Assembly: GCF_016463975.1 (NCBI RefSeq)
Contig: NZ_JAEMNX010000014.1
Span: 1-64,000 of the forward strand
DNA from: Marinomonas transparens
GTDB lineage: Bacteria > Pseudomonadota > Gammaproteobacteria > Pseudomonadales > Marinomonadaceae
Length of the DNA: 64,000 bases
Reading direction: 5' to 3'
The notes under the pieces: model-generated
The model's database searches: none
Seen by the model: the letters and a program-made list of their open reading frames with translations, nothing else
Told to the model about the DNA's origin: nothing
Part shown: positions 56,900 to 64,000 of the stretch, piece by piece
How the letters are laid out: each line of letters begins with the position of its first letter
Numbering within the stretch: position 1 is the first letter of the stretch
Program-made: the position numbers and the translations under genes

Positions 56900-58135
56900 T
56901 TAGGCCACTTGAGGGCAACAATAGGCCTCACCAAATACCAGTAAATCGAGCATGTCAGAGACATTGGTTTTATTTTGAATAAGCTGGAAATACCAGCTAC
57001 CATCGGCGACGTTGCCGTATAGAATTGCACCGACTAATAAGCCATCTTTGACCACTAGTTTTCGGTAATGATTCGCGGCCACATCTTTAAAAAAGAGGCA
57101 GTCATCTTCTGCAGAAGGTTGAATCTTTCCAACAGAGAAAAGATTTACCCCAGATACTTTTAATTTGGTCGGTGTTGGCTCAATCGAAAAATTCGCATCA
57201 TTCCCAGCAAGCACCTCAATCAGCACATTAATTTGTGTCCAAATAGGCGCTACTAAACCAAAGGTTTGCTGATCAAACTCACAGCATTCGCCTAACGCAA
57301 ACACATTTTCATGAGAGGTTTTCATTTGGCTATCCACTAGAATCGCTTGCTGAACCTCAAGCCCTGCCGCTTTCGCCAATGAGGTTTCAGGAGAAATACC
57401 TGCCGCCATGACCACCAAACTTGCGGGAGTCTGTTGATCATTCTGATCAACCACATGGGTTACCAAACCCTGTTGAGACTGTACAAACGACTTAGGTGAT
57501 TCTCCAAGCCGAAACACGATGCCCATTTGTTCTAATTTATTTTGTAACAGCTGGGCAGACTCTTCATCAAGCTGACGATTAAGCAACCAGTTTGAACGAT
57601 GAAAGACGGTTACCTGATGACCACGCTTAACCAAACCGACGGCGGCCTCTAGCCCTAAAAGTCCACCACCGATAACACAAATAGGCTGACGACCTTCAAG
57701 GCCAGCCATCACATCAACATCTTGCCAAGTACGAAACCCCATAACATTCACTGCAGAAGCCCCCTCTATTGGAAGAGCCTTAGCTCGAGAGCCAGTCGCC
57801 AATACCAACTGGTCATAAGGTACTTTTTGGCCACTGCGCAAATAAAGCTCTTTCGCCTCAAGGTTCATACTAATAACAGGATCCCCTGCAATAATATCAA
57901 CACCCTCATTACGCATTTTATTGGTATCAACCAAAGGCATTTCGGCATCAGAAATATCCTTCGCCAATAAGGACGACAGCATAATGCGGTTATAACCGAC
58001 CTGAGCCTCTTCACCAATCAAGGTGATTGAATAATAGGCATTTTGCTTGTGCAGCAAATCATTGGCTAATTTACTGCCTGCCATGCCGGCTCCGACAATA
58101 ACAATACGACCTGCTTGACTCATTGCGTTAAGCAT
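56900..58135 (-). CDS. FAD-dependent pyridine-nucleotide oxidoreductase of nitrate assimilation
   Basis: A 411-residue flavoprotein with a FAD motif (RIVIVGAGMAGSKLANDLL) and an NAD motif (ICVIGGGLLGLEAAVGLV). It resembles the N-terminal half of NirB but has no iron-sulfur or sirohaem domain. NirB in this cluster already has its own FAD domain, so the likely role is to pass NAD(P)H electrons to NasA through its 2Fe-2S domain (NasB-like function); this is inference. The ATG at 58135 overlaps the nrtD stop and has AAGG six bases upstream. A start at 58123 is possible. Confidence 0.85.
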   Translation of the reverse strand: MLNAMSQAGRIVIVGAGMAGSKLANDLLHKQNAYYSITLIGEEAQVGYNRIMLSSLLAKDISDAEMPLVDTNKMRNEGVDIIAGDPVISMNLEAKELYLRSGQKVPYDQLVLATGSRAKALPIEGASAVNVMGFRTWQDVDVMAGLEGRQPICVIGGGLLGLEAAVGLVKRGHQVTVFHRSNWLLNRQLDEESAQLLQNKLEQMGIVFRLGESPKSFVQSQQGLVTHVVDQNDQQTPASLVVMAAGISPETSLAKAAGLEVQQAILVDSQMKTSHENVFALGECCEFDQQTFGLVAPIWTQINVLIEVLAGNDANFSIEPTPTKLKVSGVNLFSVGKIQPSAEDDCLFFKDVAANHYRKLVVKDGLLVGAILYGNVADGSWYFQLIQNKTNVSDMLDLLVFGEAYCCPQVA

Positions 58136-58973
58136 TTGCAACCTTGGCATTAACAACAGTCTTCTTCTCTTTAGCAACCGCAATAGGCTCTACTTTGCGT
58201 TGTTTTTCATACAAGAAGGTCAGTACTTGTGCTCGATAGTCCACGTACTTAGAGTCATTTGCCAAAGCTAGACGATCCCGTGGACGCTCTAAATCTACCT
58301 GAAGAATTTCACCAATGGTCGCTTCTGGGCCATTGGTCATCATCACAATGCGATCAGACAGCAATACGGCTTCATCCACATCATGGGTGATCATAATGAC
58401 GGTGTTATTCAGGTCTTTTTGGATTTCCATCAAGGAATCTTGAAGATGAGCACGAGTCAAAGCGTCTAACGCGCCAAAAGGCTCATCCATCAACAACACA
58501 CTTGGCTCCATCGCCAACGCACGGGCAATACCCACACGCTGCTTCATACCACCAGATATCTCATCTGGACGTTTGTCCGCCGCATGGGTCATATGCACTA
58601 GTTCTAAGTTATGCATAATCCAATCATGCATTTCTTTTTTCGTTTTGGTTTTCTTAAAAACCTGTTTAACCGCCAGTTCAACATTCTGGTAAGAAGTTAA
58701 CCAAGGAAGCAAAGAATGGTTTTGAAAAACCACGGCACGCTCTGGTCCCGGCCCTCTAACTTCCCTTCCGTCGAGTAAAATTCCACCTTCGGTTGCATCA
58801 TAAAGACCAGCAACAATATTAAGCACGGTTGATTTACCGCACCCGGAATGTCCGATCAGAGAAACAAACTCGCCCTTCGCAATTTTCAAACTGACGTTGT
58901 CTAATGCTTTAAACGATCCCTTCGCCGTCGGAAACTCCATAGAAACTTGACTGATATCCAAATGTGTTGCCAT
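58128..58973 (-). CDS. nrtD: Nitrate ABC transporter ATP-binding protein
   Basis: A 281-residue ABC ATPase energising NrtAB. Walker A GHSGCGKST, signature SGGMKQR, Walker B VLLMDEPFGALDA and an H-loop ITHDVDEA are all present. The ATG at 58973 is preferred, with GGAGAG five bases upstream. Overlaps the downstream flavoprotein gene by eight bases. Confidence 0.95.
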   Translation of the reverse strand: MATHLDISQVSMEFPTAKGSFKALDNVSLKIAKGEFVSLIGHSGCGKSTVLNIVAGLYDATEGGILLDGREVRGPGPERAVVFQNHSLLPWLTSYQNVELAVKQVFKKTKTKKEMHDWIMHNLELVHMTHAADKRPDEISGGMKQRVGIARALAMEPSVLLMDEPFGALDALTRAHLQDSLMEIQKDLNNTVIMITHDVDEAVLLSDRIVMMTNGPEATIGEILQVDLERPRDRLALANDSKYVDYRAQVLTFLYEKQRKVEPIAVAKEKKTVVNAKVANA

Positions 58974-59014
58974 CTTGCTCTCCAATTAGCCTTTGCTATT
59001 TAACTCGTCTCTCA

Positions 59015-59986
59015 TTAACGAAGCACTTGTGTTTTATCCCAAGAAACAAAGCGCTGAATGACCAGCATGGCTCTGTCTAATAGAAAACCGATAAAACCAA
59101 TCATCAACACAGCAACCATGATTCGACCAAGCGAGTTTGAGCTACCATTCTGAAACTCATCCCACACGAACTTTCCTAGCCCAGGGTTTTGCGCCAGCAT
59201 TTCTGCGGCGATTAATACCATCCAAGCAATACCAAGAGACAAACGAAGACCCGTAAACATAAGAGGAATAGCGGATGGAATCACAATTTTAATGACATGG
59301 GTAATCCATCCAAGACGCAGCACTTTGGACACATTAAGTAAGTCTTTCTCGACAGCGGCCACACCCACGGCAGTATTAATCAGCGTTGGCCACATGCAAC
59401 ACAAGGTCACGGTAAACATAGACGTTAAGAAAGATTTGGAAAACATCGGATCCTCCGATACATAACTGGCACTCACCACCATGGTCACTAGAGGCAACCA
59501 AGCAAGTGGAGACACTGGCTTGAACACCTGAATAATGGGATTAAGTGCACTGTATACAGAACTATTCAAGCCGATCAAAATACCCAATGGAATGGCAATT
59601 AAACTTGCTAAACCAAAACCTGCTAATACGGTATATAAACTGGTAAAAATCTGGTCAAAAAAAGTAGGTTTACCAGTGTAATCTCTCAGTTTACCGACAT
59701 AGTTAGGGTCTTTAGCTTGTCGAGCTTCAATACGTTTTTCTTGACGTTGGTAAAACTTATCTTCTTTTACACGTTCATTATGATGCTCTGTTACCAGACT
59801 ATTCCACTGCTCGTACACTACAGTAGGTCCTGGAAACTCGCCTAAAGAAGTATGAACTCGACTTGCTCCAACCTGCCACAGCAAAACAAATACTAAAATG
59901 CCGAAAATGGGAAACAACAGGGCTTTAAAGGAAAAATTTTCGACCCTGTCTTTCAATGATGCTATGGATAAACTTGGTATATTCAT
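59015..59986 (-). CDS. nrtB: Nitrate ABC transporter permease
   Basis: A 323-residue inner-membrane permease of the SsuC/NrtB class. N-terminal transmembrane segment (about 23-42), a charged loop (about 60-105) and five further segments. The EAA-type coupling loop is around EKDLLNVSKVLRLGW. Lies between nrtA and nrtD. Confidence 0.95.
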   Translation of the reverse strand: MNIPSLSIASLKDRVENFSFKALLFPIFGILVFVLLWQVGASRVHTSLGEFPGPTVVYEQWNSLVTEHHNERVKEDKFYQRQEKRIEARQAKDPNYVGKLRDYTGKPTFFDQIFTSLYTVLAGFGLASLIAIPLGILIGLNSSVYSALNPIIQVFKPVSPLAWLPLVTMVVSASYVSEDPMFSKSFLTSMFTVTLCCMWPTLINTAVGVAAVEKDLLNVSKVLRLGWITHVIKIVIPSAIPLMFTGLRLSLGIAWMVLIAAEMLAQNPGLGKFVWDEFQNGSSNSLGRIMVAVLMIGFIGFLLDRAMLVIQRFVSWDKTQVLR

Positions 59987-60065
59987 ATTTCCTTTCTCAC
60001 TTAATCTAACTAAGCACTCTTAACGAGATAAGGCAGTCTAATGGCTGCCTTATCATGCGCTATCT

Positions 60066-61475
60066 TTATATTTGCTCGTCGCCTTTCAAACCAATTTTGA
60101 AGCTTTTCAAGTAATCATTAGGACGTTTACCGTCATAAGTCACCCCATCAATGAAGTCATTTAATGGTGCTTTGAAGCCGTCTTCTTTATCAAAATCAGG
60201 AAATTCAGAGGCCATCATTAAGCCATCTTCGATCAAAGATTTAGCTGCTTGAGCATAGATATCAGGACGGTAAACCTCTTTCGCCGTTTTCATAAACCAC
60301 TCATCTGATTTTGGCTCTGCAATTTGTCCCCAACGGCGCATTTGCGTTAGGTACCAGATGGCATCACTGTAATACGGGTAAGTGGCGTTATGACGGAAGA
60401 ATACGTTGAAGTCAGGCACATCACGCTTATCGCCTTTTTCATACTCAAACGTCCCTGTCATGCTGTTCGCAATAACATCATAATCCGCACCCACATAATC
60501 ACTGCGAGATAAAATTTCTACGGCTTCAGGGCGGTTAGCATTATTGTTTTCATCCAACCATTTGGCAGCACGAATCATGGCTTTCACTACACGAATGTGC
60601 GTAATTGGGTTTTCTTCCGCCCAGCCACTGCTTACACCAAATACTTTCTCTGGGTTATTTTTCCAAATTTCGTAATCGGTAATAACAGGAACACCAATGC
60701 CTTTAAAGACCGCTTGTTGATTCCAAGGTTCGCCAACGCAATAACCTGAAATGGTTCCGGCTTCCATGGTGGCTGGCATTTGTGGTGGTGGTGTTACAGA
60801 AAGCAAGGCATCAGCATCAATTTGACCGCTAGTATCGCCTTTTGCAGGCGCGTAATAACCGGGGTGAATACCGCCAGCGGCTAACCAGTAGCGCAATTCG
60901 TAGTTATGGGTAGAAACAGGGAATACCATGCCCATCTTAAAAGGCTTACCCTCGGCTTTATAACCATCGATGACAGGTTTTAAGGCGCTCGCACTAATAG
61001 GGTGAACCGGCTTACCATCAGCACCATTTGGAATGTTTTTCTTCATTTCCTTCCAAACGTCGTTCGATACGGTAATGCCGTTACCATTTAGGTCCATACT
61101 AAAAGCCGTAATGATATGAGCTTTCGTTCCATAACCTATGGTCGCACCTAGCGGTTGACCAGCTAGCATATGCGCACCGTCAAGTTGTCCGTCAATCACT
61201 CGATCTAATAACACCTTCCAGTTAGCTTGAGCTTCCAAGGTAACGTACAAACCTTCGTCTTCGAAGTAGCCTTTCTCATAGGCAATCGCTAGCGGTGCCA
61301 TATCTGTCAACTTGATAAAACCGAACTTAAGCTCTTCTTTTTCTGGATAACCTAACTCAGCTTGGGCCATCCCAGACAAAAGTGTTGAACCTACCAAGGC
61401 GGCAAGGCTCATTTTTTTACCAGCACATGCTAATTTGGATAAAGGTAAAACCGTTTTCAAGTTTCTCAATTTCAT
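60066..61475 (-). CDS. nrtA: Nitrate ABC transporter substrate-binding protein
   Basis: A 469-residue periplasmic nitrate-binding protein of the NrtA/CmpA family, with a signal peptide cleaved near MAQAE. Conserved segments are [21 protein letters not shown], the ligand-site region [10 protein letters not shown] and [19 protein letters not shown]. First gene of nrtABD-flavoprotein-nirBD. The ATG at 61475 is preceded by a GCGGAG ribosome-binding site, and by a leader with a sigma-54 promoter, hairpin and terminator; the frame extends upstream through the terminator but is not coding there. Confidence 0.95.
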   Translation of the reverse strand: MKLRNLKTVLPLSKLACAGKKMSLAALVGSTLLSGMAQAELGYPEKEELKFGFIKLTDMAPLAIAYEKGYFEDEGLYVTLEAQANWKVLLDRVIDGQLDGAHMLAGQPLGATIGYGTKAHIITAFSMDLNGNGITVSNDVWKEMKKNIPNGADGKPVHPISASALKPVIDGYKAEGKPFKMGMVFPVSTHNYELRYWLAAGGIHPGYYAPAKGDTSGQIDADALLSVTPPPQMPATMEAGTISGYCVGEPWNQQAVFKGIGVPVITDYEIWKNNPEKVFGVSSGWAEENPITHIRVVKAMIRAAKWLDENNNANRPEAVEILSRSDYVGADYDVIANSMTGTFEYEKGDKRDVPDFNVFFRHNATYPYYSDAIWYLTQMRRWGQIAEPKSDEWFMKTAKEVYRPDIYAQAAKSLIEDGLMMASEFPDFDKEDGFKAPLNDFIDGVTYDGKRPNDYLKSFKIGLKGDEQI

Positions 61476-61500
61476 AACTAAACTCCGCTTCGGGCTCAAA

Positions 61501-61551
61501 AAACAAAAAAGGCGCATGCAAATCACAATTAATGTGTCTGCAGGCGCCTTT
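61501..61551 (-). terminator. Leader terminator (attenuator) of nrtA
   Basis: AAAGGCGC / GCGCCTTT stem with an inner CACA/TGTG stem and T runs on the minus strand, ending about 25 bases before the nrtA start. A terminator placed ahead of the operon indicates antitermination control. Confidence 0.82.
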
Positions 61552-61560
61552 GCCAGTTAG

Positions 61561-61586
61561 TTAATAGATCTTCATTGAGCTATTAA
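61561..61586 (-). promoter_or_regulatory. Six-base-loop hairpin in the nrtA leader (candidate NasT site)
   Basis: On the minus strand TTAATAG-C-TC-AATGAA-GA-T-CTATTAA: a long stem with one mismatch and a six-base loop AATGAA, with A at loop position 1 and G at position 4, exactly the ANTAR-target pattern. It ends ten bases before the terminator stem begins. A second hairpin (GTGA..ATTAAC / GTTAAT..TCAC, 61595-61624) lies upstream with a seven-base loop. Confidence 0.7.
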
Positions 61587-61661
61587 TAACATGAGTGATA
61601 ATTAACGAATAGGGTTAATCTCACCAAGATGTATGTCTGAAACTTAATTCATAAACAATAA

Positions 61662-61680
61662 TAAGCACGGAGTATGCCAA
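61662..61680 (-). promoter_or_regulatory. Sigma-54 (-24/-12) promoter of nrtA
   Basis: On the minus strand TTGGCATACTCCGTGCTTA: GG and GC exactly 10 bases apart, with TTGGCA matching the -24 element. The start site would be near 61653, making a leader of about 180 bases. A GGTGC half-site at 61776-61780 could be a weak NtrC contact. Confidence 0.72.
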
Positions 61681-61782
61681 ATAACAAACCCCTTTGATTT
61701 AATAAGGTTTCTCGTAGAAAAAGCACAAAATCAAACAAATCATTGGAACTTTACGCCCACTTAGTAAGCAGCACGCACCATA

Positions 61783-62982
61783 TTAGACATCGCGAAACTC
61801 AAAGCCTTTTAAAATTCCCTCTGGGTGCAGTTGTATCTTTCCGGTAGACACAGCATCTAGCCACTGACTTTCTTGCAGCGAAGAAAGTTTCCAGGGCTCT
61901 TCCTTTACCATTTCATGGCCAAGCGCCTGATCATACAAGTCCTGACAATAGACCTGCTCGGCAACTGCATTTAAGGACGACACCTTCGCCAACTGTTGCC
62001 AGCGATACATCTGCGCCATAACCCACAAGGCATAATTCGGTAGAGGCTTATTAACCTCTTGACCAGAAAAACGCTGATATGCCTCCATTGGCCAGTCAAA
62101 CTGCCCTTTGGGTTTAATACTACTAAAGCCATATATCAACTGCTCAGGCGTACAATTTAGATAATCGGGATGACTGAGGATTTGTAGCAACTCTGTTTGA
62201 TTCTCAGGTGCATCCACCCAAACACAAGCCTTATCTAAAGCGCGAATCATTGCCATGTGGACAGCTTGATTTTTCTTCGCCCAAACTGAGTTAACCCCAA
62301 ATACTTTTTCTGGCGTACTGCCCCATATTTCATAGCCTGTCACCAACATGTGACCTATTCCCTGCTCAACCGCTAAGCTATTCCAAGGCTCTCCAACACA
62401 ATAACCATCAATTTCACCCTGCTTTAAATAATCCATCATCTGAGTCGGCGGAATCACAATAATCTGCACATCTTTATCCGGATCAATCCCAGCTCGATCA
62501 AACCAATCACGCAACTGATAATTATGTGAAGAGTATGGATACACTATAGCAAAGCGAAATGGTACAGCCTGTGCCCCACGTCGTTCAATCAAGCGCTTCA
62601 AAGCCACGCCACTACGTATATCAGCGGAGGATTCAGACAAGGGGAGAAGTTGTTCATATAAAGCATTACCAACTGTAATGCCATTACCATTATGGCTTAC
62701 CGTGAAACTGGTTTGCATGGCTGCTTTGATAGTGCCAATACCTAAACTAGCCGCTATTGGCATAGACGCCAACATATGAGCACCATCAAGTAGATTAAAT
62801 GCCACTTTATCACGAACGCTTGACCAAGAGGCTTCTTTTGAAAGCTGTACATCTACCCCCTCATTAAAGAAAAAGCCTTTTTCTTTAGCAATAACAAAAG
62901 GCGCACAATCGATAAGAGGAATAAAACCAACTCGCACTGGCTCACTACTGGTTAAAATCTCCTGGGAATCCATCATGTTCAT
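61783..62982 (-). CDS. nasS: Nitrate sensor NasS (NrtA-like, cytoplasmic)
   Basis: A 399-residue NrtA-family protein without a signal peptide, as expected for the cytoplasmic nitrate/nitrite sensor NasS, which binds and inhibits NasT in the absence of nitrate. Conserved segments [31 protein letters not shown] and [14 protein letters not shown] mirror NrtA. It overlaps nasT by four bases (ATGA) and has GGGAG upstream of its ATG. Confidence 0.93.
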   Translation of the reverse strand: MNMMDSQEILTSSEPVRVGFIPLIDCAPFVIAKEKGFFFNEGVDVQLSKEASWSSVRDKVAFNLLDGAHMLASMPIAASLGIGTIKAAMQTSFTVSHNGNGITVGNALYEQLLPLSESSADIRSGVALKRLIERRGAQAVPFRFAIVYPYSSHNYQLRDWFDRAGIDPDKDVQIIVIPPTQMMDYLKQGEIDGYCVGEPWNSLAVEQGIGHMLVTGYEIWGSTPEKVFGVNSVWAKKNQAVHMAMIRALDKACVWVDAPENQTELLQILSHPDYLNCTPEQLIYGFSSIKPKGQFDWPMEAYQRFSGQEVNKPLPNYALWVMAQMYRWQQLAKVSSLNAVAEQVYCQDLYDQALGHEMVKEEPWKLSSLQESQWLDAVSTGKIQLHPEGILKGFEFRDV

Positions 62983-63584
62983 TTTCTGTCTCCCATCAAC
63001 TCCATGACCGAAATAATATTGCGGGCCACATCCGTCATTCGCTGACTACGATCCATGGCCAATTTCCTCAAGGCTTTATAGGCAGCTGGCTCATCACACT
63101 GTTGATGTTTCATAATTAGGCCTTTTGCTTTATCTATGAGTTTTCGGTCTTCAAGCTGACTTTTTACTGTTTCCAATTCAGAACGCAATGCTTGGAATTC
63201 ACGAAAACGTGCAATAGCAACTTGTAACAACGCCTTCACACTACCGCTTTGCACCCCATCCACAACATAGGCACTAACACCCGCACGAATGGCCGCTTCC
63301 ACATGTCGTGAATCGTCTTCTTCAGCAAACATAACAATAGGACGGGGATTGTCTTTGGTAAGACGAGACATATTTTCTAACATGTCTCGATCAGGCGATT
63401 CAATGTCGATGATAACCATATCTGGTTGGCATTCTGTCACCGCTTCAGTCAGGTTCTTTGCATTTTCAAGTCGCCTGATGACACGATAACCACTGTCTCT
63501 CATTGCTTGCTCCACAATGGCGGCCCTAGCAGGCTCATTGTCAACAAGCATTACAGTTAGCTCTTTATTAGGAGGCGCTGACAT
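62979..63584 (-). CDS. nasT: ANTAR-domain antitermination regulator NasT
   Basis: A 201-residue regulator with an N-terminal receiver-like domain (VMLVDNEPARAAIVEQ; conserved Asp in VIIDIESP), a coiled linker (ALRSELETVKSQLEDRKLI) and a C-terminal ANTAR RNA-binding domain (about 132-195; DKAKGLIMKHQQCDEPAAYKAL in part). NasT binds leader hairpins to prevent termination. Coupled to nasS. The matching hairpins lie ahead of nrtA and nasA. Confidence 0.94.
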   Translation of the reverse strand: MSAPPNKELTVMLVDNEPARAAIVEQAMRDSGYRVIRRLENAKNLTEAVTECQPDMVIIDIESPDRDMLENMSRLTKDNPRPIVMFAEEDDSRHVEAAIRAGVSAYVVDGVQSGSVKALLQVAIARFREFQALRSELETVKSQLEDRKLIDKAKGLIMKHQQCDEPAAYKALRKLAMDRSQRMTDVARNIISVMELMGDRK

Positions 63585-63786
63585 GGTGCATTCTCACAAC
63601 AAGGAAAGTATTTATCCTTACCAGCAAGCAATATATGCGCCATAAAGAAACACAAAAAATAAAATCACAACAAAGCAAAAAACCCACTTTAAAAGCTTAT
63701 TTATAAGTGAGTTAGAAAATAACAGCTAAGAAAAACAAACTAAGAAAAGAGAAGGCGTGCTACTAATGCACTCTTAAGAAGCAAGA

Positions 63787-64000
63787 TTAATGCATGGCGT
63801 GAGATTTTTGCACCATTAAGGCGAGAGACAATCTATCTTTCGTATTGGTCTTTTTAAATATGGCGGTTAAATGCGCTTTAACGGTACGCTCTGTGATATC
63901 CATATCATTGGCTATTTGTTTATTAGACAAGCCTTTGCCTATCCGCCGAGCAACATCTTGCTCACGATCCGACAATCCATCTAATTCAGCGTCACCCGAG
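63787..64000 (-). CDS. LuxR-type response regulator, C-terminal part (cut by window edge)
   Basis: The last 70 residues of a NarL/FixJ-type regulator: LSDREQDVARRIGKGLSNKQIANDMDI followed by TERTVKAHLTAIFKKT, the GerE/LuxR helix-turn-helix, and the tail ending SHAMH. The N-terminus, probably a receiver domain, lies beyond base 64000. It faces the same way as nasT. A NarL-like nitrate regulator would fit the context but cannot be confirmed. Confidence 0.85.
   Translation of the reverse strand, partial: SGDAELDGLSDREQDVARRIGKGLSNKQIANDMDITERTVKAHLTAIFKKTNTKDRLSLALMVQKSHAMH

Noticed and set aside
61476..61526. In-frame N-terminal extension of nrtA to a GTG
   Set aside because: The extension runs through the leader terminator and its T run; the ATG at 61475 gives a normal signal peptide.

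Overview
This window looks like chromosome of a marine, heterotrophic gammaproteobacterium, most likely a Marinomonas-type member of the Oceanospirillales. That assignment is inferred from gene content and order (sdhCDAB-sucAB-lpd-sucCD opposite gltA; DUF2066 / purM-purN-DUF3108; NasS-NasT nitrate assimilation; heterotetrameric sarcosine oxidase; a large secreted pectinase), not from a marker gene. No rRNA, tRNA, CRISPR array or complete insertion sequence was seen.

Layout. (1) 0.2-11 kb: an M32 carboxypeptidase, the quinone-linked D-lactate dehydrogenase Dld, a 1239-residue secreted pectin methylesterase/pectate lyase fusion with palindromic operator candidates upstream, a broken GyrI-like gene, a DoxX-like membrane protein, a 188-bp MITE-like element, a LigB-type dioxygenase and a GlcD-type FAD dehydrogenase. 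(2) 11.1-17.4 kb: a sarcosine oxidase operon soxBDAG-purU, which demethylates sarcosine and recycles the one-carbon folate. (3) 17.7-21.1 kb: an AT-rich accessory cassette of three genes, a DUF4062 (TIR-like) protein with a C-terminal winged helix, a TIGR04141/DUF6119 protein and a small membrane protein. This is the best candidate for an undescribed, possibly anti-phage, system. (4) 21.2-31.8 kb: small accessory genes (PhnA/YjdM, an EamA exporter, a LysR regulator whose upstream region carries the second MITE copy, an atypical SDR, an outer-membrane barrel protein), a PchR-like AraC regulator divergent from a TonB siderophore receptor, L-2-hydroxyglutarate oxidase and a CWC protein. (5) 31.9-45.3 kb: the TCA cluster, with citrate synthase divergent from sdhCDAB, sucAB, lpdG and sucCD. 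SucB carries two lipoyl domains. (6) 45.4-49.4 kb: a zinc-ribbon protein, DUF2066, purM, purN and DUF3108. (7) 49.4-64 kb: a complete nitrate assimilation region, nasT-nasS, nrtA-nrtB-nrtD, a stand-alone FAD reductase, nirB-nirD, then nasA with a YbiB-like gene and mobA. A truncated NarL-type regulator lies at the right edge.

The nitrate region shows its regulation directly. Both nrtA and nasA are preceded by a -24/-12 (sigma-54) promoter match, a six-base-loop hairpin and an intrinsic terminator just before the start codon. NasT is an ANTAR-domain RNA-binding antiterminator and NasS its nitrate-sensing partner, so the likely logic is NtrC/RpoN initiation under nitrogen limitation followed by NasT readthrough of the leader when nitrate is present. 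MobA, encoded two genes after nasA, would supply the guanylylated molybdenum cofactor that NasA needs.
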